Assembly: GCF_029227915.1 (NCBI RefSeq)
Contig: NC_079877.1
Location: 9,734,001-9,798,000, forward strand
Length of the DNA: 64,000 nucleotides
Reading direction: 5' to 3'
DNA from: Hydractinia symbiolongicarpus
Taxonomy: Eukaryota; Cnidaria; Hydrozoa; Anthoathecata; Hydractiniidae
The position numbers and the translations under genes were made by a program. This document shows, one piece after another, positions 24,321 through 34,900 of this stretch (within the stretch, counting starts at the first letter, position 1; each line of letters begins with the position of its first letter). A model generated the notes under the pieces. It did not search any database, had not been told where the DNA came from, and saw nothing but the letters and a program-made list of their open reading frames with translations.

Positions 24321-25466
24321 ATGTCATTTGGAAACTCTTCTAATTCATCAACGCCACAATCAGTTGAGAAGGATGTTACATTCAGTGAATGGTTGTTGGT
24401 ATTTGCATTCATAGTAATCATGGTGACAGGGGTGGTTGGTAACCTTTTAGTATGTTACGTATTTGGTGTCAAGAAAAAGTTAAAATCCACTACTGAATGG
24501 TTGATTCTATACCTAGGAGTCATTGACCTCTTGACGTCATTGTTTAACCCAACATTATACATATTCTGGACGCTTACGCATTACTCTAAATGGCCTTTTG
24601 GTTATTATGGTTGCAAGATATTACCAGCCATTGGTCCAATTATGACAGCTGCTTCGGGGGGTGTGTTATTAATCTTCGGAATTGATCGTTTTCTTGCAAT
24701 AGTCACGCCATTTTATGGTCAGTTATCATTCAAAATGGTAACTCTTGCTAATACAATTAACATTCTGCTTTCGATAGCTTCTTTTGTGCATTATATTCTG
24801 GTGTTAAAGTTATCTCCAGATGGGAATCGTTGCTACGTCTCGGGAGTGCAAACATTGGAATATGCAGTACCAAACTGTTCATTGATTTTGTTTAGACTGG
24901 TTGCATTCATTGTTGTCTTTGGAGGTACAAACATCAGTATCTATCTCACTTTGAAAAGAAACCAACACACCTCCACTGCCATTGATCTGAGATTGCAGAG
25001 ACATGCGCAATCGAAACGAATCATGCGTGTCTTAGTTACCATGGGAATTGTTTTCATTTTATTAGTATTTCCAAGAGAACTTTTTTACCTGATATACAAT
25101 CTTTCATGGGTGAACTCCAGCAGTGGCATAGGAAGTAGCCCTACGATATTGCAGATTAATTCTTGGCTAAAAGTCATGCATACAGCGAACAGTTGCGCTA
25201 ATGTTTTTATTTATGCACATATGCAAACTTTATACAGAAAGCAGATTTTAAAATTTCTCCAGTTCATGGGTTGTTGTAAGTATGGCTATGAATTGCAATC
25301 GTTCTCAACGACACATCCATCACCAACTACAATGTTATTACCATTAGGTAAAGGTTACTACGAATGGATTGTCAATACGACACAACCGAAAAAGAGGACA
25401 TTCTTTCAACGTGCTCAGAATTGGAAAAACAATAACAACGATAACGGAATGGTTGTTTACATGTGA
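24321..25466 (+). CDS. class A (rhodopsin-like) G protein-coupled receptor
   Basis: Seven-helix receptor of 381 aa on one exon; ligand unknown. Helix 1 has GNLLVCYVF. Helix 2 has GVIDLLTSLFNP with the conserved Asp. The WPFGYYGCKI segment gives the extracellular Trp and the helix-3 disulphide Cys. The helix-3 end reads IDRFLAI, so DRF replaces DRY. Helix 6 has FPRELF. Helix 7 has NSCANVFIYAHM, where NPxxY has lost its Pro. The N-terminus (NSSNSS) has N-glycosylation sites and no signal peptide. The C-tail is about 85 residues with many Ser, Thr and Asn. AATAAA follows 12 bases after the stop (25478-25483). Intronless class A receptors are common in cnidarian lineage expansions; I cannot name a subfamily. 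Confidence 0.9.
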   Translation: MSFGNSSNSSTPQSVEKDVTFSEWLLVFAFIVIMVTGVVGNLLVCYVFGVKKKLKSTTEWLILYLGVIDLLTSLFNPTLYIFWTLTHYSKWPFGYYGCKILPAIGPIMTAASGGVLLIFGIDRFLAIVTPFYGQLSFKMVTLANTINILLSIASFVHYILVLKLSPDGNRCYVSGVQTLEYAVPNCSLILFRLVAFIVVFGGTNISIYLTLKRNQHTSTAIDLRLQRHAQSKRIMRVLVTMGIVFILLVFPRELFYLIYNLSWVNSSSGIGSSPTILQINSWLKVMHTANSCANVFIYAHMQTLYRKQILKFLQFMGCCKYGYELQSFSTTHPSPTTMLLPLGKGYYEWIVNTTQPKKRTFFQRAQNWKNNNNDNGMVVYM

Positions 25467-25780
25467 CTTAAAAAACGAATAAAAAATATTGCACCTTGAC
25501 GCCTCTTTGCACATTGTTTTGGTCCCAAGGCAAGTTAGGACTGAAAACAAATTTAATTTCTTGTAATATTTAAATTTTATATTTTATAAATTTGTAGACA
25601 TTTTTTTCTTTTTATTAATACATGCGTGATTGACGAAAAGCCGTAGTGTTAATACATGATGCACCTGTCCTATTCAAAAAATTTATTTGTGATTATTAAT
25701 TCTAAATGAATGTTCTTTGTCCAAGCATGTAAACATTCAGCTGTATTAGCAATAAAAAAGCTTGAAACCTGAAAAACATA

Positions 25781-25886
25781 CTGCAATCTCGGGCATGTTA
25801 CTGCAATCTCGGGCATGTTACTGCAATCTCGGGCATGTTACTGAAATCTCGGGCATGTTACTGCAATCTTGGGCATGTTACTGCAA
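25781..25886. repeat. 20-bp tandem repeat, five copies
   Basis: ctgcaatctcgggcatgtta is repeated five times (25781-25880) with two single-base variants and a partial sixth copy. The near identity points to recent expansion. It lies 300 bp after the GPCR. Confidence 0.97.
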
Positions 25887-28067
25887 AAAGGCCGATTATT
25901 TGCTATTTTTTGAAACTGCTGAAGTGAATCAACTTGAGAAAACTCAGCAGATGGTAAGCTTTGAGCTTATGGAATCGTAGGTTAGTTAATCATGTGTAAG
26001 CGTTAAAAATGCACTACTGGCAGTTTCTGCCATGCCTGCATTTCAGAACAGTCCATGCTTCATAGTCCGAAAATCAGCAGCGTGGAGGCAGACGTGAGCA
26101 AAACTTAGTACGAGTTAAGATTTTCAAATCAGTGGAAGTTCTTAAGTTGCTAGGTCTGTGTGCGATCATTTAGAAAAGAAATTTTGTAAGTTTGTAGTAC
26201 GTAATAGAAACAGTGCTTATAATTGCTTGTGGGACGAATTTTAGTTCTACTCCTGCATAATATAATGGTAGAAATTTTTGTTTATTTGAAGTTAATTTTT
26301 TGCAGATTTTGTTATAACCTTAAATATTTTTTGAACCGCTAAATTTTGAAATACTTTTGGAATTTGCCTCATCCACGAAAATTTTTAAAATTGGCTTGTA
26401 CGTGAGAATTTTTATGACCAGTTGGAAGAGGCTTTGTAATCCCCGAATGAGTTCTGTCAATTTTTTTCTCACAACTAGTGATTTTGAAACATAAGTTATA
26501 TTAATAAAAACCAAAACAGATAACACCAAATTTTTTTCGTAATTTGGTGTTTACATGCCTCTAAACTCTAATGATGTAAAAAATGGAAGTTACTGCTAAC
26601 CCTATTTCAGCGTTTTGTAAAAGGGTTTATCTAGCAATAAACGGTAATAGGACGTAATCTTTAATTTACTTTTTCTTACTCAATTCAAAAAACAAAACAA
26701 AAACAAATGGTATGTCAAATTAATTGATTAACAGAGATGTTTTATTCAACCATTTATATTTAACCACACTTCCATGATTTAACAATGTATTTCGGATATG
26801 AAAATGAATCTTCAGGTCTAATCAATCAATTTGTTTATATATTTGCTATAAGAAATAGACGGAATTGTGATTGAAAAGTAAAATGACATTTCTCTCAATT
26901 TAAATGAAACTAGAACAGATTCTCTATTCTCTAATTTCTCTTGGGATAAAACGACTAAATCTTAAAAATTTGCTTGTATTCAACATTATGGCACTTAAAT
27001 ATTTAATCTTTACAGTAACAATGATGGTAGCTATACATTTAAAACAAATCATGAACTTGCATGTTGAATTTGTTAATGTTGTTCACATGAACACAGAACA
27101 AAGGTATATCTTCTTTAAAGATAATAATTAGTTAAAGGAATTTACAATTTTTAAAATTTGTTTATTTATTTAATACCATCTGTTCATTTGTCTGATCTCA
27201 TTTTCCCAAAATTGTCCTTCTTTCTCCCTTTCCTTTCGCACTCTCTCCATTTGTTTCATCATGTCATTGTTGAAATACATCATATCGCTACTCGCAGTCG
27301 AATCACCGTCGTTAGTTGATTTCTTCAAATCTTTCGTCGAACAATTTTCTTCCTCGCCTGAACACAAATACATCGGATTATTACAAAAAATATATTGCAA
27401 CTTTCGACACAGCAATCACGCCGTGAAAATGATTATTTGCATACGCCTTGGCAAAAAACGAGGATTGATATCATTTATCATAATAAGGTACTGTTTGCAG
27501 AAACACGTGAACAGGACAGATTTACTTTAAAATCTCGGGTATGTTGGGTGAAAAATTTTAATAGAAATACAAAAGCTAATTGTAACGGTCAATTGTAAAT
27601 AAAATATATAAATATATATATATTTTGTCCCTAAGAAAGTATAGAAAGGATTTTCTTTTGCAGAACTCATTTCTGCGAATTTGACCCAAACCAGCAAAAC
27701 TAAGTTTCGCAAAAATTTTCAAAACGTTGGTCATCCACAAATATGTTTCATTTGTTGCACCTGCAAAAATATCTACCGTAACTCGATTCCTGTAGGGTTC
27801 TTGGTAGAAAAATACGGAATCTTTAACAAAATCAATTCTGCAAATTTCGGGAAAAATGTAGTTATCCACAAAAAAAATGTTCCGCAAAACGAAGCATTCT
27901 GGATCCACCTATAGATCAAAACAAGTTCCGCAAAAATTTCTCTGCTGAAACTAATTTAAACACCGAAAAAATTATGTAAGGGAAAATTATTTGTCATTCC
28001 AGGGTTAAGTAGCATGATATCCCTGACTGCAAATAAGGTTGACTGTAAAGTTAAACTAACCAGCAGC
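25887..28067. other. intergenic, uncertain ORFs only
   Basis: A minus-strand frame at 27170-27415 ends in a charged helix (MERVRKEREKEGQFW) and could be a C-terminal exon, but it has no partner. Around 27660-27950 words such as ttccgcaaaa and tctgcaaattt recur, suggesting an old interspersed repeat. Confidence 0.35.
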
Positions 28068-28637
28068 TCAACTATATTTGATACTTTTCTTTTTTCTACA
28101 CTTCATCTGCTGACTAATCCATTCTAATCCTTGGTACAAACCATCTCCCTTTACTGCTGACGTTGCTTGTATGTACCAGTTTCTATTACGCAATCTCAAT
28201 AAACCAAGTTTATCAGTCAGCTCTGTAGTAGACATAGCGCCTGGTAAGTCCTGCTTGTTCGCATACACCAACAACACAGCGTTCTGTAGATCTTCCTCTT
28301 TTAAAAGTTTATAAAGTTCATGTCTAGCTTCATCGACTCTTTCCCTATCGTGGGAGTCAACGACGAAAATGATTCCTTCAGTTTCTTGGTAATACAAGCG
28401 CCACAGAGCTCGTATACGATCTTGTCCTCCTATGTCCCATACTGTGAACGTTAAGTTTTTATATTTAACTGTTTCAACGTTAAATCCAATCGTTGGTAAC
28501 GTATGGACGAGTTCTCCACTCAGTTTAAAGTAATATAAAATTGTAGTTTTACCCGCTGCGTCGAGTCCTACCATTAGAATTCGACATTCCAGTTTTCCAA
28601 ACATTCGCTTGAAGAAATTGCCTATAACATTCCCCAT
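28068..28637 (-). CDS. ARF-family small GTPase
   Basis: Regulator of vesicle budding on Golgi or endosomal membranes; 189 aa, single exon. MGNVIGNFF is an N-myristoylation site with an amphipathic helix. The P-loop is GLDAAGKTT, switch 1 is PTIGFNVET, and switch 2 is [14 protein letters not shown] (ARF1 has WDVGGQDKIRPLW). NKQD and TSAVKGDG contact guanine. It is closest to class I/II ARFs but diverged: [13 protein letters not shown] replaces the usual YKLKLGE stretch, adding one residue, and a basic tail ([11 protein letters not shown]) extends past the usual end near residue 180. The lack of introns, while neighbours have many, fits a retrocopy that kept an open frame. All catalytic motifs are intact, so I call it functional. 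Confidence 0.93.
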   Translation of the reverse strand: MGNVIGNFFKRMFGKLECRILMVGLDAAGKTTILYYFKLSGELVHTLPTIGFNVETVKYKNLTFTVWDIGGQDRIRALWRLYYQETEGIIFVVDSHDRERVDEARHELYKLLKEEDLQNAVLLVYANKQDLPGAMSTTELTDKLGLLRLRNRNWYIQATSAVKGDGLYQGLEWISQQMKCRKKKSIKYS

Positions 28638-28640
28638 CTT

Positions 28641-28867
28641 TAATTTATGCTGCTATAAGTTATTAATTAAAGTTTAAATTTATGCACCTATAATTAAATA
28701 CTTAAGTTATATTTATACAGCTATAAGTAATCAAACAAACTTTTAATTTATGCAACTATAAGTAATTACACGAAGTTATAATTTATACAATGCAAGAATG
28801 GAATATGGTCTTAACTTGTGAAAGCAAGTTAATGGTGATGATAATTTATGCACCTATAATTAATTAC
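28641..28867. repeat. degenerate repeat upstream of the ARF gene
   Basis: Variants of atttatgcacctataattaa recur at about 28642, 28677, 28710, 28746, 28780 and 28842. They start directly at the ARF 5' end and so cover its promoter or 5' UTR. Confidence 0.6.
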
Positions 28868-29348
28868 TAATAACTGTCTGACTACCTTCATTTCGTACAT
28901 TATGCCATAAAGACAAAATTAATATGCAAGTAATTTAAAAAACAAATGAGATTGTCCTGGGTGGCAAATGATTCAAGCATTAACAAAAGGTGGAAAGAGT
29001 TTGAAGAAGAATGTGCTGACCGGTAAAATTCTCAATAATTAATAGCGGGGGGGAGGGGAAATACGCAAAGTTCTGAATGAAAATAAGTTTTGCTGAAACT
29101 TCACACCAGGCTGTGTAATATAAAGATGTCCTAAGTGATTTTTTGCTATCACAAACATACTTTATGAGTACAGCCTGGATGTTTATATCACATACGATTT
29201 GAACATGTAGAAAAATAAAATGTGAATGAATTATCTGCTTACAATTGTAAATCCAACTTGTAAAACATAACAAAGAAAGTTAGTTCAGTCTCTACTCTTT
29301 GGTTGTGCTAATTGGAATAAACAACACGAATAAAAAGTTATCGACCAT
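28868..29348. other. intergenic, no gene seen
   Basis: It contains a G run (29046-29057) and AT-rich sequence. No exon is supported. Confidence 0.4.
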
Positions 29349-30425
29349 TCAGATTGTAATTTTTTTGATCCATTTCGTAATTCTGTAGCTAACAAAAATC
29401 TATAAAAATTTAAGAAATATAAAAAAATATTCATGCCTCACATATTCCAAATTCATATCATTTGTAATATCTACTTGTCCACTTCGCAAAGCTATGTAAT
29501 TATTCTAAGGATAGAAATTGTTTTTGGAAGAAACTTTTGAGGTTTTCTCGCAAAAAATAAGGTGAACCATAAAAGTTTTTTTCTCGTTGCTGTACAACAA
29601 AATGCGTAAAAACTACTTAGACATATATGAAAAATTTGTAGAACCGCGAAAGCTTTTCCCTGCTAAATGCATAAATTCCGCGGTAAAGCTGAACCGTACA
29701 AGCTTCTTCCGGAAACAATCTCTTCGTTTAAAATATTATAGATCAATAATTTGCAATATACTATATACTACATCACGTGAATTTTATTAACAAGTGAATT
29801 TTCTCCCATAGTAGCAACGAAAAATCACTCACAAGCAAATCTAACCAAACTTTTTCAAAAAAAAAAAATAACTCGCAATTTTTGTAAGAATGAAAACAAC
29901 ACGTAACTTCTTTAAATAGAATTTCATTTTGAGCATGTTCAAACTCATTTTCGGTATTATGCAATGCAATATCGTACCCAGGACTTTTTATTCACGTATC
30001 TAGAGTTTCTTTGTAAATTTTTGTGGACGAAGGAGGTTTTAGCAACCTTTCGCGATTTTTTTCAGAGAGTTTTAGACATATGTTGCAAAAAAAATGTTAG
30101 CAGCAAATATCTTGTCCGGATAGTCATACTCAGATGTGTTTGCGATTCTCCGTTTATTTTTAAATAAATAAATAAATAAAAAGCAAGAAAAAGGTTTGGA
30201 GGGCGCAACACAAACTGATAGTTTCAATGTCTCTACAACTTGCGGGATAAATTTCAAGACTAAAACATTTTTCAACTTTCTTTATTAGCTTTAAAAATCA
30301 AGTTGAAAATCTAGTTCAAACAGCATATTACCTTTCTGAGATAATGGCTTGCAAATTCCTTCCTTCAGGAATATCATAAAAAGAACCATGATGGATAAAT
30401 TTAATATTCTCTTCATTGTCAAACC
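29349..30425 (-). CDS. tentative small secreted-protein gene
   Basis: An exon at 30332-30425 has a good acceptor, an ATG at 30417 and a leader (MKRILNLSIMVLFMIFLKEG) followed by ICKPLSQK, ending in phase 1 at GTAATA. Downstream on the same strand, two phase-0 exon-like segments join in frame: 29442-29504 (NNYIALRSGQVDITNDMNLE then Y) and 29349-29399 (IFVSYRITKWIKKITI, stop). A 17-bp microexon at about 29841-29857 would bridge the phases. The signal-peptide exon is plausible; the rest is speculative. The product would be about 70 aa after assembly, of unknown function. Confidence 0.35.
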
Positions 30426-31998
30426 TTAAACAAAAGCAGAAATGACATGTTTATCATAACAAGATTCAGGCGATTGATCGTTTTTTAACCAAATCGCTAA
30501 CTCTTCATTGATCTTTTACGGCATGTCAGGCTATAGTGAAACAGAGGTAGACATACACCGTTAACACATTTTCCAACACCGCTCGATCTTTTTGCATATT
30601 ATAAGGCTACCAATAAATTATAATACTATCACACTACATACTACTTCGTAAAAGACTTTAACAATAATTGAAGGCGATTCGCAAAAAAGAGTACTGGGTA
30701 GCAAATCATACAACAGATAGAACAAGAAATAAAATGTGATTACCTTCGCGATTGAAAAATTTTTTTTTCAAACACTTTTCTGTAACAACAAGCGAGTCTT
30801 CCTAAAACACTGAAACATTCTCTAATGTTGCTGACGTCACGTGATTGAACACGTGTTTATTGTTAAAAATGAAAAAAAGAAATAGTTTATAGAAAACAGG
30901 GTTGCCATAGAAACAAACATAGGACACCATTTTATAGTCTGGAAATGTTTTTTTAGATTATTTGCAAGCATCAACAAAATATCAGAACATGAGTTTTTAT
31001 AGAGAAAATATAATTATTCGAAATATAAAATCAGTTTCTTGCATTTTGTGTCTTGTTAAGCATCTACATTGAGAAGATGAAATTCAAGTTTTTGATTCGT
31101 AACGTTTTTAGTAAACTGTAACAACAAGCTAATTTAGAAATTAGAATCTTATATAATTTGTTATTTATTAACTCACCTCAGACTGACCTGTTGAAAAAAG
31201 TTTTTTTGTTGCATATAAAGTAAGAAATGTTCTTAAAAAATATAATCGACTAGCTGGGGGGGGACCGTCGTAGAATGTCCGGGTGAGCGCCTAGACCTGT
31301 CCAAAATACACGGAGATTTGTTTAAATTCATTACATTTTTAACGAAGATGGCTAACTCAATCAATGCGATAAATGTAAAAGAGTTTGTTTTTCTAACTAG
31401 TCTATGTTTCCAACAACTTGATTGTATATCATGGAGGTAGAAATTGAGACCTCCATGGTAAAATATAGAAACAGGAATTTTGGATTCATATAATATTTTC
31501 TTAATAAATAGAAAATTACATAAATATATACATATAAAAAATTTTAGCGTGCAATTCAACATTGAATATATTATAGTTTTTTTAATTCCTTTAAACACAA
31601 CGGTTTTTCTTTGTGCTTCCTTTCATCAGGAAATGTTTACGGATTTGTAACAGCACAATTTGAAAGCAGTACTAATATCAGCATTAATTCAGAATTTTTC
31701 GATGCTGGGAATGGGAAAATTATTTAAACAATTTCCACACAAAACGATTAACCGTTTTTATTTGACTTCCACATCTTCCGGTGAGATAAATGATCCAGTA
31801 GGTTAAAATCATCTATGTTGAAGGTAGCATAAGTCACGTGACCTGTTATCACTTTCAGAGTGGATGCCTAATAACACGTTCAATTTGGTTTCACATGATA
31901 ATAATCGATTTAATGATGGTGCGCTTATAAATCAGCATGATGTGAGTTGCTTCGAGTAGTTGTACCTCAAAAACAAATTTATTCAACCCTTATTTCCT
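30426..31998. other. intergenic between the secreted ORF and C2CD5
   Basis: It includes a short hairpin at about 31429-31456 (catggaggt against acctccatg). AATAAA on the minus strand at 31978-31983, 16 bases after the C2CD5 stop, is the probable poly(A) signal of that gene. Confidence 0.5.
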
Positions 31999-34900
31999 CT
32001 AAACGTTAGTTCCAAACACCGCGCGATCGAGTTTATACTTAATTTCTTCAATTAACTCAGGTGCTTGGGGTGTAGCAGGTGATGAACTAATCGAACTGCA
32101 ATTTGAATCGTCTTCAACCTGACAAAAAATTGTTTCCATCTCATCAGTGCTCCGCTTAACATTTGCTGTATCGCCACTTACGTTGATTAAACATTGTGCC
32201 TAAAAGAATATTAAATGTGCCTGAATAAAAATACGTGCCAATGTTTATGCATCGTACCTAAATGTAAAATGTATCTAAATGAAAATCCATACCCATGTTT
32301 AAACATCGCGCCCAGGATGAAATAAAAAGAGCCCATTTCTTAGACTAATTACGAATTAATTATTGAAATCCCATATGAATCTTTACCTTTTTTGTAACAA
32401 ATGGACGGCTTCTTGTCGCACAATTAAAACGGAAAATTTCAACCAGATGCGGCTTGTCTAAGTAATTATACCGCCGCACAGATGACTTCACGAAGTCATC
32501 TGTGCCAGCGCTATAATTACTTAGACATGCCGCAAAATCTCCTAAATTTTGGAATGGTTTATATTTATATTATTACCAAAAATTATATACGATATGGAAA
32601 GTTCGTACTTATTAGGCCCTTGCTTCTCCGAAAGCCAGAGGTTGCAGTATTGCTTTTGGACAGCAGTAATTATCTTAATAAAAGATATTTTTAGGGGAAA
32701 AAATTTGGCAGCAACAGCAGAATTTAATAAATTTAATAAAATAAATTTAATAACAAAAAAAAAAAAAAATGGCAGGCAGCAAAAAAATAATTTTTCGTCA
32801 CCAAGGCTAGCACTAGTGCTTTATAATGGCAGCTGTCTTTAAAGTAAAATTAATGTGTCCACGAGGGAAAATAATGGTTTTGCCCGAAAAAATATTTTTA
32901 AAATTAGCACTTCCAGAGTGCTGTAAAACTCATCAAAATTGCAACGGATTAGTTTGAAGGGGCGAGGAAAAGCTGGTGTTATTTCTATGTTTCTTATTTT
33001 CTTACCAATCAGATTTTTATAAAGAGCAAAAAAAATAATAATAATATTGACGAAAATTTAATTTTAGGCACAGCAAAAAAAATAAATTTTTCGAACTAGG
33101 CACTAGTGTGACCTTGACAATAATTTTTTAATTGGCAGCTGACTTTAAATCAACATTAATGTGCCCACAAGGACAAACCATGCTTTTGCCCGAGATAATT
33201 TTTAAAATTAGCACTTCTATATTGCTGAAAAACTCATCGAAATTGCAACAGATTGGTTTTAAGGGGCGGGGAAAAGCTGGTGTTATTTTCTATGTTCTTG
33301 TTTTAAAAGAAAAACTATCCCCTTCCCTACTAACCTGATTTTTATGTGGGTTATAATTCAAAACGATCTCATTCAAGTAAAACGACAGGATTGCATTTCC
33401 ACCCAACGCAATTACGTGAGCACGAATGATAGCATGAACCTCACTCACAAATTGTTGCATGAACAAATTCAAACCTCCATCCTAAACAATAAAAACAAAC
33501 TAAAAGTCATGCTCCAATGCAACATTGCGAGAACTTTTCTGAAACGGCAAATCAATCTAAGGAACACTAGTACATCCTTGTCAGACAAAACTACATCGAA
33601 CAGCAGTTTTATTGGATATATCAGAGAAACGTAGGCGTGAGGCGTCTAGTAGAAGCTCAAACATTGATTTCTTCGTTGTTCATTTAAAAATACATTTACT
33701 CTGACAGCTACGCTATGCAAATTATTGATTTTGTCTCTACTAAAACTACTCGATCTTCAAAGTTAAAGATTTTTAACAAAAAAGTCTAATTATCAGTCAT
33801 ATGTTTTTTTTCAATATTAAATTAAGAAGATTAATGAAAGGATTATAAATTATAAAAATATAAATTTTACAATTCTTTTCGACACATACAATATCAGGGT
33901 TTTGCCATACTTTGAATTTCCGGATGTAAAACTGTTTTTCGAATTTCACAGCATTTTATACAACACTCGAGAGTGTTACAACTTTAAAAATATTTTTTAC
34001 TACAATCATATACCTCTTTGACAGCGCTACTTTCTCTAATCAAAAACAAGTTAATATTTCCAAGATAGGAAACAATTTGAGCGTTGGGCACATAATCCAT
34101 TGGGCAGATAGTGACAGATGAGTGGAACGGTTGCTTCTGAAAATAAGAGACAGGAATGTCGACGGTAAATATAATCTTTACAAGTTACCAATAAAATGTT
34201 TTACCAAAAATAAATCTGCTAGATAATTGGATTAGGTAACATTATAACGGAGATTTTGGAAACAAAAAAAACAGAGATAAAGAAAGAAAATGACAAACAA
34301 AACATTGTTTTCTTTAGAATATAATTATTATTTAGCTGCACAATGATAAAAGATAAAAAATATTTTAGTACTGCTGCTATAAAAACTTGCATAACTAATA
34401 ACTTCTTAAAACAACTCAACAACTCCAAATCTCTATATTCGTGTGTGTTAATCGTGTTCAATCGCGTTTAATTGTGTTAATTTGCGTTTTATCTTGTTAT
34501 TCGCATTTAATCGTGTTAGCGTTTTAATGTTACCGCCCATTTTCTTAAAAGAATATTTAGTGTCCCAGTTAAAAAAAATCGGTTTTGGAAAAATCATTTA
34601 ACATTCTTTTTAAAGGAGGGTAGAACATGGTAAGTAGTGTTAAGTTATGAAACACAAAAGTTGTAAGGTGTAGAAGTAGTGTGAAGTTATGAAACACAAA
34701 AGTTATAAGGTGTAGAAGTAGTGTAAAGTTATGAAACACAAAAGTTGTAAGGTGTAGAAGTAGTGTAAAGTTATGAAACACAAAAGTTATAAGGTGTAGA
34801 AGTAGTGTAAAGTTATGAAACACAAAAGTTGTAAGGTGTAGAAGTAGTGTAAAGTTATGAAACACAAAAGTTGTAAGGTGTAGAAGTAGTGTAAAGTTAT

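Noticed and set aside
25781-25886. CRISPR-like short direct repeats
   Set aside because: The 20-bp units are contiguous with no spacers, in a eukaryotic genome; this is a plain tandem repeat.
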